DNA of 17,131 nucleotides, taken from assembly GCA_002344005.1 (NCBI GenBank), contig DDTD01000054.1, positions 1 to 17,131 of the forward strand, given 5' to 3'. Below are positions 1 to 8,540 of this stretch, piece by piece. How positions within the stretch are numbered: position 1 is the stretch's first letter; each line of letters begins with the position of its first letter. Origin of the DNA: Ignavibacteria bacterium UBA2373. Its GTDB lineage: Bacteria; Bacteroidota; Ignavibacteria; Kapaibacteriales; UBA961. The translations under genes and the position numbers were made by a program. The notes under the pieces are model-generated. The model did not search any database, was not told the origin of the DNA, and saw only the letters and a list, made by a program, of their open reading frames with translations.

Positions 1-141
1 GTGTTGGCAAAAGCAATATTTAAAAATAAAATGGAGGTGTCTGAATTTTTGACAGATTTTGTATCTAATTTTGACAGAATCGATGATATTATAACACAAA
101 AAATTTTATATGAAGAAATAAAGTCAAAATATACTAATTAG
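1..141 (+). CDS. C-terminal end of an unknown protein, cut by the window edge
   Basis: Frame 1 is open from the first base to a TAG at 139-141 and gives 46 residues with no recognisable domain. The piece is charged and probably helical (it contains EVSEFLTDFV and ends EEIKSKYTN), and its base composition is AT-rich. The true start lies outside the window. The GTG at base 1 and the ATG at base 31 are in frame, but nothing marks either as an initiation site. It points towards the terminator at 242-273, which it may share with the converging T9SS gene. The family is unknown; a short orphan or an immunity-type protein would fit equally well. Confidence 0.5.
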   Translation: MLAKAIFKNKMEVSEFLTDFVSNFDRIDDIITQKILYEEIKSKYTN

Positions 142-241
142 TTCGTGCTTCCTCCCCTTTGTTCTTTGAACACTATTATTACAGACAACACAGATATTTT
201 ACTCTAAAACATATATCAATATAATTCTGAAAGAAACAAAA

Positions 242-273
242 AAAGGGTTGCCTCAATAATGAAGCAACCCTTT
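242..273 (-). terminator. Rho-independent terminator of the T9SS-exported protein gene
   Basis: A perfect 10-bp stem (AAAGGGTTGC at 242-251, GCAACCCTTT at 264-273) encloses a 12-nt loop. Read on the minus strand it is followed by a T-rich tract, TTTTGTTTCTTTC, so it fits the minus-strand gene whose stop is at 299-301. The A-rich stem foot and converging orientation mean it could also stop plus-strand transcription from the truncated gene at 1-141. Confidence 0.8.
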
Positions 274-298
274 GCCATACGAAGTGCAACAGTATGAT

Positions 299-2617
299 TT
301 ACCGTACAATCATGCAAGGTAAAGTCAAAGTTTTCGCTGATGTATGCACTTGAATATAATATGCACCCGCTGTTAATTCACTTGTATTAAGTGCGAAAGA
401 ATTGGCACCATCCACAGCAGTCATTGAATATTGTCCCACAATAGCACCCACAGCATCATAAATGCTAATCCGAACATTAGTACCTTGTTCTGCCGTAAAA
501 TGGACGGTGGCTGATGTTTGAGCGGGATTAGGAACAATGCTATTACCCGTTTGCGCTACTGTTCCTTCGTCAACACCAACGCTGATAGCCGGTGATAACG
601 ATTGTTGTACTTCAGTCATAGTAGCATCGCCCTCAACAATTACTTCCGATACAGCCGGTGTATAACCCACACGTTCGATATGAAGAGTGTAAGTACCCTT
701 CGTTAATGTGCTCATTTCAAAGAGTCCTTCCGCATTGGACAGAGCAAAATCGCGTACAATACCTTGTGCATCCACGGCATAAGCAATAGCGCCATTCATT
801 GGCTCAGCACCTTGTACATTGTCATTTTTGATGCTTGGTCCATTTTTGCGTACCCAACCACGAATGCCTGCTTTGCCGAATAAGGAACGTAAGTCATTAA
901 GTTTGATGGCAATTTGCGATGTGCTTGTTTCGCTGACAGTGACGAGTGTTGCTTTTTGCCATTCTAATGTTGCAAAATCATTGAGTTTGTAAAATCCGGG
1001 AACAGCCGCAACTCCGGTAGGGAATGCAAAAAATAAATATGTACCGGATTTGAGTTTTTCAAAATTGAAATTACCATCGGGCGCATTGGTTGAACGCACT
1101 GTAAGTCCTGCAATACCTTCATTTGTTGTCGGCAATCGGAATGCGATGACTGATGATGCAATTGGTGCGCCGTTGCTATTGCTTACAATACCAACAACAC
1201 GATTATTTTCTTGTTGATTGCATGGAGTAAGATTGAAGCTAATCGTATCTAATGCCTGAGCATTACCGCGTAAAGAAAGAATAGTGGCTTGAGTTCTGTC
1301 ATTGGTTTCTTTATAGTATTGGTCAAGATAGCACAGAGTGCTTCCCATACCATTACGCCCTTGTGTACAATGCACGATATAATCACCTTCGGGTAATTCA
1401 ATAGAATATATACCTCCATTAGCTGTCATTGCACTGAATGTTTGACCACCATTTACGGCGGTACGGTTCACATTGATAAAACTTACAAAAGCAAAGTCTA
1501 TGGGTTTAAACTGCTGACCGGAATTATCACCGACTTGACCGATAACTCTATAAGTTTTAGGAACAGAAACTGCATCAAGTACAAAATTTACTATCGCTGA
1601 ATCACCACATTGTAGAGAAATTGGTGTAGCCAATTTATAATCTTTTACATCATCATGATATTCGGATTCATAGCCATAGGCACTGCAAAATAGACGATAA
1701 TTATCTGATTGCACGGGCAAATAATAAAAGCCATCCACAATTTTACTGACAAACACACCGCTGTCTTGACCATTATTGCTTGAACGGTCACCAAATGCTA
1801 AAACATATCCATCCTTGATATTATTGCCGTTTTCGTCTTTGACTGTGCCGAAAAATCCGGCTGCTTGTCCCGGACAATCAAGCACGAGGAAATTCACAAC
1901 ATGCAATGCTGCTTGTCCAATGGGGAACCCCTGTTCATTCCGTACTGAAAAAACTCCTTGAAATCTGCCGGGCTTGCTTGGTGTATAGGTAAAAAGTCCT
2001 GTTTTTTGATCGAAAGTAAATGAGCTTAAATAAGACTGTGGATCGCCTGTAAAATCTTCTTGGATATATGCACCTGAGGGTAATCCGTTCGTCCATGTAT
2101 TGCCATAATCTGTTGAAAAACGGACAGTTACCCTATGAGAATTTGGACGCATAGTCTTAACAACATCAATAGATGAAGTAAATTCTACCATCAATTCAGA
2201 TGGCTGTCTTTGTACTGTATGGGTCACGCCGCCGGTACTGTCTGATTGACTATTACCGTATTGTGCAATCAAATTAAGTACGTATGTGCCTTCTCTAAGT
2301 TGAACACCAAACAAAGCTGAATACTTCGATGGACCTCCGGATGCCTGCTGACGTGTAATAGTAGCTGAAAACGTTTCGCCTGTGGTGCCTTGTGTTGGTT
2401 TTCTTTGGACAATAAGTACAAATAAATCCGGCACCGGCATATCGCCTGTCATTGTCCAATCAATGGCAAGATTATAACGTCCGATTGCTTCATAGACATC
2501 ACGTACCGCCGTGATTTGCGGTTTCGGCAACATCTGAGCCGAAAGTCCTGATAGACCAACAAAGAACAGTGCTGCACAAAGCCACAGTGTTCGTAAAGAG
2601 AGAAGATGTGTTCTCAT
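299..2617 (-). CDS. Secreted multidomain protein with carboxypeptidase-regulatory-like repeats and a type IX secretion sorting domain
   Basis: The start is placed at the ATG at 2617 (772 aa) rather than further upstream. It is preceded by AGGAG with 7-nt spacing and opens a clear signal peptide (MRTHLLSLRT, then a hydrophobic run ending GLSAQ near residue 28). Residues 30-240 look like beta-rich Ig-type domains. Several carboxypeptidase-regulatory/CnaB-like units follow: FFGTVKDENGN near 255, RVIGQVGDNSG near 357, VVGIVSNSNGAPIAS near 474 and IRGWVRKNG near 585 with GTYTLHIERVGYTP near 641. The last 80 residues form a type A sorting domain: IVPNPA near 694, VRISIYDAVG near 715, and a GAYYIQVHTS-type strand ending MIVR. 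By family knowledge such proteins cross the outer membrane through the Por system and are attached or released. No catalytic domain is seen, so an adhesive or structural surface role is inferred. The gene is divergent from the peptidase gene at 2800 and ends at a strong terminator. Confidence 0.9.
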   Translation of the reverse strand: MRTHLLSLRTLWLCAALFFVGLSGLSAQMLPKPQITAVRDVYEAIGRYNLAIDWTMTGDMPVPDLFVLIVQRKPTQGTTGETFSATITRQQASGGPSKYSALFGVQLREGTYVLNLIAQYGNSQSDSTGGVTHTVQRQPSELMVEFTSSIDVVKTMRPNSHRVTVRFSTDYGNTWTNGLPSGAYIQEDFTGDPQSYLSSFTFDQKTGLFTYTPSKPGRFQGVFSVRNEQGFPIGQAALHVVNFLVLDCPGQAAGFFGTVKDENGNNIKDGYVLAFGDRSSNNGQDSGVFVSKIVDGFYYLPVQSDNYRLFCSAYGYESEYHDDVKDYKLATPISLQCGDSAIVNFVLDAVSVPKTYRVIGQVGDNSGQQFKPIDFAFVSFINVNRTAVNGGQTFSAMTANGGIYSIELPEGDYIVHCTQGRNGMGSTLCYLDQYYKETNDRTQATILSLRGNAQALDTISFNLTPCNQQENNRVVGIVSNSNGAPIASSVIAFRLPTTNEGIAGLTVRSTNAPDGNFNFEKLKSGTYLFFAFPTGVAAVPGFYKLNDFATLEWQKATLVTVSETSTSQIAIKLNDLRSLFGKAGIRGWVRKNGPSIKNDNVQGAEPMNGAIAYAVDAQGIVRDFALSNAEGLFEMSTLTKGTYTLHIERVGYTPAVSEVIVEGDATMTEVQQSLSPAISVGVDEGTVAQTGNSIVPNPAQTSATVHFTAEQGTNVRISIYDAVGAIVGQYSMTAVDGANSFALNTSELTAGAYYIQVHTSAKTLTLPCMIVR

Positions 2618-2624
2618 AGGATGA

Positions 2625-2629
2625 CTCCT
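2625..2629 (-). promoter_or_regulatory. Shine-Dalgarno site that decides the start of the T9SS protein
   Basis: On the minus strand AGGAG lies 7 nt before the ATG at 2617. This is one of few good Shine-Dalgarno sequences in the window. It supports this start over the in-frame extension to 2695, whose extra 26 residues are cysteine-rich and would bury the signal peptide. Confidence 0.7.
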
Positions 2630-2650
2630 AAAGATAAGTTGAAAAATGAT

Positions 2651-2665
2651 GGTACAACATGTACC
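2651..2665. promoter_or_regulatory. Perfect inverted repeat in the divergent promoter region, possible operator
   Basis: GGTACA and TGTACC are separated by ACA, forming a 15-base inverted repeat. It lies in the 182-bp gap between the divergent starts at 2617 and 2800, 34 bases upstream of the T9SS gene. An operator-like role is an inference from symmetry and position. No convincing core promoter could be fixed on either side. Confidence 0.25.
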
Positions 2666-2799
2666 GTGTTCAATAAACTTACCACAATAACACATCCATT
2701 TTTTAAGCGTTGCAAAATCTTCACAAAAAAATCTTTATTCACACAAACAGAGAATTTCCGATTTTTGTGCATGATTTTCACCATAACGGCAGCATAGCT

Positions 2800-4884
2800 A
2801 TGAAATACTCACTCTTACTTATTATCCTCATGATGCTTCATTCTCAACACGATACCATTGCTCAACGCTTTATTCCGCCACCAACGCCATCGGTGCCTGT
2901 CGCCGACACGGTGCATGGCAAGATACTGACCGATAACTATCGTTGGCTCGAAGACAAACAAGATGAGAAAGTAAAAGAGTGGACACATAATCAACATAAT
3001 GCCACACTGGGTTATCTGAAATCTTTACCGGCAATCGAAGGATTAGAACAAGAAATACGCTCCTATTTGCAACGCGACATTATCGGCAGTCCGTTTTTTG
3101 TTGCCGACAAACAATTCTTTTACAAGAAAGTAAAGAATGCCGCACAATCTTCATTAATGCAAAGGGAGAAAGATGGTACAGAACATGTCTTATTTAATCC
3201 TTTAGATATAGATCCATCAGGCAAAACATCCATTTCATTTACGGATTTTACTTTGAAAGCCGATCGAGTATGTATAGGAACACAAACCAAAGGATCAGAA
3301 ATCAATACCGCTCGCATTATTGATGTGGCAACAGGGAAACAACTCGGTATGGAATATCAGAATATTAATAGCTGGAGTTGGGCTGCCGATGAAAACTATG
3401 CCTATATATCCATACGTTCCAAAGAAATTGTGGCAAAGCAAGAACCAATAAAAAATTATAAATTAAAAGTCGGTAGTCCCATAGAATCTGCAGAATTTAT
3501 GATAGCACCGACGGATGCTAAAAATGTATCGTCCGTAAGTGATGCCTATGACCCGCAATCATCCATAACTCTCACCATATTTTCTCAAGGTGATTTCATA
3601 AGTAATACGCTTTTATCTCGTGAAGTCAGCTCCAAAGAGCCACCTGTGGAAATATATTCCGGCAAACAATACAGAGCATTCCCATATTTGTGGAAAGATA
3701 AATTATACTTTTTTACCAATGATAATGCGCCCAATTATAAAATAATGGTTGCGGATGCAAAAAACCCTCATTATAGTCAATGGAAAACACTTATACCCGA
3801 AGGAAAAACTGTCATCGAGGAGTATGAATGTACATCAGACTATATTCTCGTGAAAGATAAAAAGGATATAATGAGCAGAATAATGGTATATAGATATGAT
3901 GGCACTTTTGTCAAAGAATTGAATTTACCCGAATTAGCGAATGTTGGCTCCATGAGATATCACCGTGAGAGTAATTCTGTATATCTGTCTTTAACATCCT
4001 TTACAGCACCGAGTAAATTATATAAGATTGATGGTGAAACTTTGGAATGGACATTTATTTTTCAAGAACCGTCGCCTATCAATACTGACAATATCGAAGC
4101 AAAAATAATTATGTATCCGGGCAAAGACGGCACCAAAATACCAATGTTTATCATTCATAAAAAAGGATTACAATTGGATGGTAATAATCCGACTCTTTTA
4201 TATGGTTACGGTGGATTCAACAATGGAATTTCACCCGGATTTATTGGTCTAATGTCGGTATTTATTCAGCGAGGCGGTGTTTATGCTCGTGCAGGTATTC
4301 GCGGTGGTGATGAATATGGCGAAGCATGGCATCGTGACGGTATGCAGCATAAAAAACAAAATACCTTCGATGATTTTATTGCAGCCGCGGAATATCTTAT
4401 TGCCGAGAAATATACATCACCAAAAAAATTAGCGTGTGAAGGTGGAAGTAATGGTGGATTATTGGTAGGAGCCGTCACAACACAAAGACCTGATTTATTT
4501 GCAGCAGCGGTATGCGGTGTGCCTTTGCTTGATATGGTGCGTTTTCACAAATTTCTTATAGCACGATATTGGATACCCGAATATGGCGATCCCGATAAAA
4601 AGGAAGATTTCGACTATATTCTCACATATTCACCGTATCACAAAATCCCCAATACATCATTACCCGCAATGATGGTGACGGCAGGAGAAAATGATGTGCG
4701 CGTAGATCCTCTTCATGCGAAAAAATTTGTGGCTGCTTTACAAAACAATCCTTCGCAAAAACAACCTGTACTCTTGTATATGGAATTTGACAGCGGACAT
4801 GGCTCAGGCAAATCCATACAGCAACAAATTGATGATATTGCATTTAAATGGCGATTTATTATGTACAATTTGGGCATGAAATAA
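2800..4884 (+). CDS. Prolyl oligopeptidase, family S9A, exported
   Basis: This serine peptidase is expected to cut short peptides after proline in the periplasm or outside the cell. The chosen ATG at 2800 gives 694 aa and opens a signal peptide (MKYSLLLIILMML, cleavage near TIAQ-RF at about residue 18). The upstream in-frame ATG at 2710 would hide this signal. Residues 25-90 carry the N-terminal S9 signature (PPPTPSVPVADTVHGK, then DNYRWLEDKQDEKVKEW). A beta-propeller follows to about residue 430 and the alpha/beta-hydrolase domain fills the C-terminus. The catalytic triad is visible: Ser550 in GGSNGG, Asp632 in AGENDVRVDP and His667 in DSGHGSG. GYGGFNNGISPGF and RGGDEYGEAWH are further family motifs. 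Length matches the family. The gene stands alone, divergent from the T9SS gene and convergent with the YihY gene 52 bp downstream. Confidence 0.95.
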   Translation: MKYSLLLIILMMLHSQHDTIAQRFIPPPTPSVPVADTVHGKILTDNYRWLEDKQDEKVKEWTHNQHNATLGYLKSLPAIEGLEQEIRSYLQRDIIGSPFFVADKQFFYKKVKNAAQSSLMQREKDGTEHVLFNPLDIDPSGKTSISFTDFTLKADRVCIGTQTKGSEINTARIIDVATGKQLGMEYQNINSWSWAADENYAYISIRSKEIVAKQEPIKNYKLKVGSPIESAEFMIAPTDAKNVSSVSDAYDPQSSITLTIFSQGDFISNTLLSREVSSKEPPVEIYSGKQYRAFPYLWKDKLYFFTNDNAPNYKIMVADAKNPHYSQWKTLIPEGKTVIEEYECTSDYILVKDKKDIMSRIMVYRYDGTFVKELNLPELANVGSMRYHRESNSVYLSLTSFTAPSKLYKIDGETLEWTFIFQEPSPINTDNIEAKIIMYPGKDGTKIPMFIIHKKGLQLDGNNPTLLYGYGGFNNGISPGFIGLMSVFIQRGGVYARAGIRGGDEYGEAWHRDGMQHKKQNTFDDFIAAAEYLIAEKYTSPKKLACEGGSNGGLLVGAVTTQRPDLFAAAVCGVPLLDMVRFHKFLIARYWIPEYGDPDKKEDFDYILTYSPYHKIPNTSLPAMMVTAGENDVRVDPLHAKKFVAALQNNPSQKQPVLLYMEFDSGHGSGKSIQQQIDDIAFKWRFIMYNLGMK

Positions 4885-4936
4885 TTCTTCATTATGTGTT
4901 CACAACAATTAAGAGTGCTTATCCAATAGTATTATA

Positions 4937-5800
4937 TTATTGCGATGTCTTCTGTAATTGATAGAATGTTTGTGTGCTTTCGGCAGTAAATAGAACAATA
5001 AATCCGGTATAATATATCCACACAGCAATAATGGTAAGAACGGCAAATACTCCATAGACACTGCCAAAGGAAGAAATAGTTGCCACATACCAAGCAAAAA
5101 TATAGCGTGCAATTTCCCATAAAACCACAGCGATAATGCTACTGCCATAGGTAATCATACGCGGTAATTTTTTATTGGGAAGTATGCGATACATAAAAAG
5201 AAAAAAAAGAAAAAGCGATACAATTCCTACTATTTCCGCTGTGATACCAGTAAGCCATTCAATTGGTAAATCTGATGAAAATTGCGAACCGAAAGATATA
5301 AAAATTGCTATAGCAGATGGAATAAATGATGCTATACCCAATAAGACAAGAAAGAGTAATGTCAGCCCCATATCACGAATTTTATTGATAATATAGGAGC
5401 GTCGAGGAATTATTCCGAAAATATGATTAAGCGATGTGCGCACAGCACTCAGCAATACGGATGCGCTCCATAATAATACCAAAAGACCAATTCCTCCGGC
5501 GGCAGATCCATACGCATAAAATTTTCTTACTTCGCTAAGGACAATTGCGCCGGCTTGCACTCGAAATGATGTCTCGGGAAAAAAATCACGAATAAATGCC
5601 AAGACCGCTTGTTCTACTTGTTCTTGACTGATGAGCAAGCCCGCAAGAGATAGACCCACAAGCATAAGCGGAATCACGCATAAAAGCGCATTATATGCTA
5701 TGCCCGCAGACAACAAAAACACATTGTGAGAGGAAGCATTCTGTATAGTTGCCCGCATAAAAGTATAAGCGGTAATAATCATTCGGAGTAATAAGCTCAT
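4937..5800 (-). CDS. YihY/BrkB-family integral membrane protein
   Basis: A 287-residue protein with about six hydrophobic segments (near residues 28-58, 100-120, 143-172, 184-205, 216-241 and 247-273). The last part, YGVFAVLTIIAVWIYYTGF followed by IVLFTAE, matches the conserved C-terminal signature of the YihY/UPF0761 family (once mislabelled ribonuclease BN). The motif NKIRDMGLTLLFLVLLG and the polar residues in LWSASVLLSAVRTSLN also fit. The molecular function is not established for the family; envelope transport or homeostasis is usually suggested. The ATG at 5800 is preferred to a TTG four codons upstream, and no Shine-Dalgarno sequence is seen. The gene is convergent with the peptidase gene and divergent from asnS. 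Confidence 0.9.
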   Translation of the reverse strand: MSLLLRMIITAYTFMRATIQNASSHNVFLLSAGIAYNALLCVIPLMLVGLSLAGLLISQEQVEQAVLAFIRDFFPETSFRVQAGAIVLSEVRKFYAYGSAAGGIGLLVLLWSASVLLSAVRTSLNHIFGIIPRRSYIINKIRDMGLTLLFLVLLGIASFIPSAIAIFISFGSQFSSDLPIEWLTGITAEIVGIVSLFLFFLFMYRILPNKKLPRMITYGSSIIAVVLWEIARYIFAWYVATISSFGSVYGVFAVLTIIAVWIYYTGFIVLFTAESTQTFYQLQKTSQ

Positions 5801-6033
5801 GGGATATGACAATCGGTTTTATGACAAATTAGGTGTTTTTTATGATACTGCATAGCAGATAAATAGCAATCCTTGTCATTGCTGTGTCGTTTCATGGTAA
5901 TTTTGCAAGAATTTTTACGTCAAAAACTCACATAAGATGGCAATGGTCGGCAATGTAAAACATCTGTGCACCATGCTATACTTTCAAGAACAATGACAAT
6001 CACACAATTTTTTATCATTTTTTAACTCTAACA

Positions 6034-7386
6034 ATGGCATCACGTTACACATCGTACCTGACAATTGAACGGCTGGGCACGGCTGTTGGTCAGGAAGTAA
6101 CCCTCAATGGTTGGGTCTATGACACCACCGGCAAGGGCAAATTACAATTTGTTAAATTGCGCGACGGCAGCGGCATTTGCCAATGCGTTGCATTCAAACC
6201 CAATTTGCCCGAAGAGGTCTTTGAGAATATCCGCTCATTAACACAGGAATCCTCTGTCAGTATTACGGGCACTGTACGGGAAGAACCCCGTGCTCCCGGT
6301 GGCTATGAGCTTGACATCACGGGAGTAAAAATCCATCAGATTGCTTCCGATTATCCCATCACACCCAAAGAACATGGCATTGAATTTTTGATGGAACATC
6401 GCCACTTGTGGTTACGTTCGGCTCGCCAACATGCCATCATGCGCATTCGTTCGGCAGTAGTGAAAGCAATACGCGATTTCTTCGATGGTAATGGCTTCCG
6501 TCTTATGGATTCTCCCATACTTACACCAAATGCTTGTGAGGGAACTTCCACTTTATTTGAAACAGAGTATTTTGATTTAGGTAAAGCATATTTGTCACAA
6601 TCAGGGCAATTATATGCTGAAGCGACTGCTATGGCTTTGGGAAGAGTTTATACTTTTGGTCCAACATTCCGCGCCGAAAAATCCAAAACACGCCGCCATT
6701 TGACAGAATTTTGGATGGTAGAACCCGAAATGGCATATTTCGATTTAAATGATGACATGGATTTAGCCGAAGATTTAGTCGAATATATAGTACAATATTG
6801 CTTGAAAACATGTCAGCAAGAATTGGCAACTTTAGGGCGCGATATTTCCAAATTAGAAAAAGTACGCAGACCTTTCCACCGTATGAGCTATTCTGAAGCG
6901 GTCGAATGGCTTAATAAAAATAATGTCAAATTAATAAAGAAAAATGCAGATGGCACAGAATCCCAAACAGATTTTCCTTGGGGTGAAGATTTTGGTGCGC
7001 CGCAAGAAGAAGCCATTATGGAGCAATTTGACAAACCATGTATTATTCACCGTTATCCGGCAGAAGTAAAAGCATTTTATATGAAACGCGACCCCGAGAA
7101 TATGAAAGTTGCTTTGGCTATGGATATGTTAGCTCCCGAAGGTGCGGGCGAAATTATAGGCGGCAGTCAGCGTGAAGATAATTATGATGTATTATTGGAA
7201 CGTGTTCACCATGAGAATTTGCCCGAAGAAGCATTCCAATGGTATCTGGATTTACGAAAATTCGGCTCGGTGCCTCACAGCGGTTTTGGTCTGGGCGTAG
7301 AAAGAACAGTAAAATGGATTTCGGGCGCTGAACATATTCGTGAAGTTATTCCATTTCCAAGAATGATTTACAGAATTGTTCCTTAA
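6034..7386 (+). CDS. asnS: Asparagine--tRNA ligase (class II)
   Basis: This enzyme charges tRNA-Asn with asparagine in the cytoplasm. Its 450 residues start with an OB-fold anticodon-binding domain (about 20-105, including VTLNGWVYD and LQFVKLRDGSG). The class II catalytic core follows: motif 1 around 140-165 (FRLMDSPILTP), motif 2 at 212-233 (FRAEKSKTRRHLTEFWMVEP) and motif 3 at 417-428 (GFGLGVERTVKW). YLSQSGQLYAEA near 187 and the C-terminal end IPFPRMIYRIVP favour AsnRS over AspRS. No insertion or missing motif is seen. The ATG at 6034 lacks a Shine-Dalgarno sequence. A weak TATACT at 5977-5982 could be a -10 element, but its -35 partner is poor. A strong hairpin terminator follows the stop codon. 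Confidence 0.96.
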   Translation: MASRYTSYLTIERLGTAVGQEVTLNGWVYDTTGKGKLQFVKLRDGSGICQCVAFKPNLPEEVFENIRSLTQESSVSITGTVREEPRAPGGYELDITGVKIHQIASDYPITPKEHGIEFLMEHRHLWLRSARQHAIMRIRSAVVKAIRDFFDGNGFRLMDSPILTPNACEGTSTLFETEYFDLGKAYLSQSGQLYAEATAMALGRVYTFGPTFRAEKSKTRRHLTEFWMVEPEMAYFDLNDDMDLAEDLVEYIVQYCLKTCQQELATLGRDISKLEKVRRPFHRMSYSEAVEWLNKNNVKLIKKNADGTESQTDFPWGEDFGAPQEEAIMEQFDKPCIIHRYPAEVKAFYMKRDPENMKVALAMDMLAPEGAGEIIGGSQREDNYDVLLERVHHENLPEEAFQWYLDLRKFGSVPHSGFGLGVERTVKWISGAEHIREVIPFPRMIYRIVP

Positions 7387-7400
7387 AATAAATATCTATA

Positions 7401-7433
7401 AAAAAAGGCGAGGATTTTATCCCCGCCTTTTTT
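7401..7433. terminator. Bidirectional terminator between asnS and the convergent lipoprotein gene
   Basis: AAAAAAGGCG-A-GGAT and ATCC-C-CGCCTTTTTT pair around a TTT loop with a single A/C mismatch. An A-tract on the left and a run of about eleven T on the right (7428-7435 and onward into the stem foot) give U-tracts in both directions. It can therefore serve asnS (stop 7386) and the minus-strand gene ending at 7489. Confidence 0.88.
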
Positions 7434-7488
7434 TTGTGCAGATTATTCACTGCTGTACCGAAATAATCAAATTTGCGGCTAATTTCTC

Positions 7489-8355
7489 TTAGTTTACGAC
7501 AATACTTATTCCGGCGAAAGATGCTATTTCAACATCTTTGCCTTCAATTTTTCTATATAATTTGGTAATGAATTTTGTTGTTCCTTGTTTTTTCCCGACA
7601 ATATTAAAGGCAAATGGTTCATCTTGACTTGGAGGAACTATTGCAGCAATAGTAGCATCTTCCGTAACAATAGAGATAAAATATTCCGCAGCATCAAGTT
7701 TGGGAGTAGTGCCATCACGATTTGTAATTTCTGCTTCGATATGATCTGTTGTGTCATTTAGTGCTACAGTAACTCCTCCGTTTGCTTCACCTTTTGTATC
7801 AGCACTCGCATATTCGACAGCCGATTCTTCATCAATATATGTAATTATAGGATCTTCAATGGTCGTAGAATCTTTTATCACTTCTACGGGAATGCTGCCG
7901 GTTCTGTAATCGGAATGATCACCGTGTGTTAAAAAGAACTCAATAGTCGTAGTGCCTGTTTTTTTTCCGCGCAAATGGAACTCATAACCACCCTCTTCGC
8001 CTGCATGCTGATAGACTTCAACAATATCGCTATTGGCAATTTTCCATGTCAATTTGATGGAAGGATCGGTCGGGGGATTTTTCTCTTTTTTATCGGCATC
8101 AAGAAATTTGACAATAAATGCATCGGAAAGATTATTCAAAGGAGCAATAAACTTGGGTTTGAATGCAGCATCAACTTGCCCGCGGAATATTTGTAAATAT
8201 GTGGCACGCGAACCATCTAAAAACACCGCACCTTCGGCTTCAAAATGCTCGCCGGGTGCATGGGTATGATCTTCGGAACATGAATGTAAAAACAAAACAG
8301 ATACTGCAAAGAAAGCAAAAATGAATACTGATTGTAGAGAAAATTTCTTTTTCAT
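7489..8355 (-). CDS. Histidine-tagged lipoprotein with two Ig-like repeats, putative metal-associated
   Basis: A lipoprotein signal peptide (MKKKFSLQSVF, lipobox LHSC with Cys26) is followed at once by a His/acid patch, EDHTHAPGEHFEAEG (residues 28-42), typical of exported metal-binding proteins. The rest is beta-rich and appears duplicated: residues 101-160 contain LRGKKTGTTTIEF, and residues 215-288 contain IVGKKQGTTKFIT in the equivalent place, each before a closing V/I-rich strand. Another histidine cluster, THGDHSDY, lies near 143-150. I recognise a general resemblance to Bacteroidota lipoproteins with an HxEAEG opening and GHxD-type motifs, often linked to transition-metal uptake. That link is from memory, and zinc or copper cannot be distinguished. 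No enzymatic motif is seen. A promoter with a straddling inverted repeat lies just upstream, and the next gene upstream also encodes a His-rich exported protein. Confidence 0.75.
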   Translation of the reverse strand: MKKKFSLQSVFIFAFFAVSVLFLHSCSEDHTHAPGEHFEAEGAVFLDGSRATYLQIFRGQVDAAFKPKFIAPLNNLSDAFIVKFLDADKKEKNPPTDPSIKLTWKIANSDIVEVYQHAGEEGGYEFHLRGKKTGTTTIEFFLTHGDHSDYRTGSIPVEVIKDSTTIEDPIITYIDEESAVEYASADTKGEANGGVTVALNDTTDHIEAEITNRDGTTPKLDAAEYFISIVTEDATIAAIVPPSQDEPFAFNIVGKKQGTTKFITKLYRKIEGKDVEIASFAGISIVVN

Positions 8356-8379
8356 AATGAATAGTAAAAATAAAGTGAG

Positions 8380-8408
8380 AAAATAATATTTTTTACCATA
8401 AAAACCAA
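8380..8408 (-). promoter_or_regulatory. Putative sigma70-type promoter of the His-tagged lipoprotein gene
   Basis: On the minus strand TTGGTT (8403-8408) is separated by 17 nt from TATTTT (8380-8385). The start would fall near 8373 and leave a leader of roughly 18 nt before the ATG at 8355. The boxes match the general consensus only moderately (3/6 and 4/6). Spacing and position are good. Confidence 0.35.
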
Positions 8409-8419
8409 TCTATGGTAAA
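8392..8419. promoter_or_regulatory. Perfect 9-bp inverted repeat straddling the -35 box, candidate operator
   Basis: TTTACCATA (8392-8400) and TATGGTAAA (8411-8419) are exact inverted copies with a 10-nt spacer, 19 nt centre to centre, close to two helical turns. One arm falls inside the -35/-10 spacer and the other just upstream of the -35 box, where a repressor dimer would block RNA polymerase. A metal-sensing regulator is an inference from the His-rich product. The sequence does not match a Fur/Zur box that I recognise. Confidence 0.45.
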
Positions 8420-8540
8420 GTGTCAGATATACATAAGTCACCAACGGCATTGTTTAATGCTGTGTGACAGTTGCTGCATGACAATACCGCATCCAAAGGC
8501 AATGGGTGTCATATCTTAGAGCTACATTATTGGAGGAACA

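Noticed and set aside
4909..5148. Minus-strand ORFs overlapping the C-terminus of the YihY gene
   Set aside because: They are shadow frames of the hydrophobic C-terminal region of the YihY-family gene, with no independent start signal.
8420..8540. Cobalamin or other metal riboswitch in the gap between the two His-rich genes
   Set aside because: Only a small GCATT-GTTT-AATGC hairpin and scattered GTCAC/GTGAC repeats are present. No conserved riboswitch core was recognised, and the putative promoter of the downstream gene lies after this region, so it would not be in the leader.
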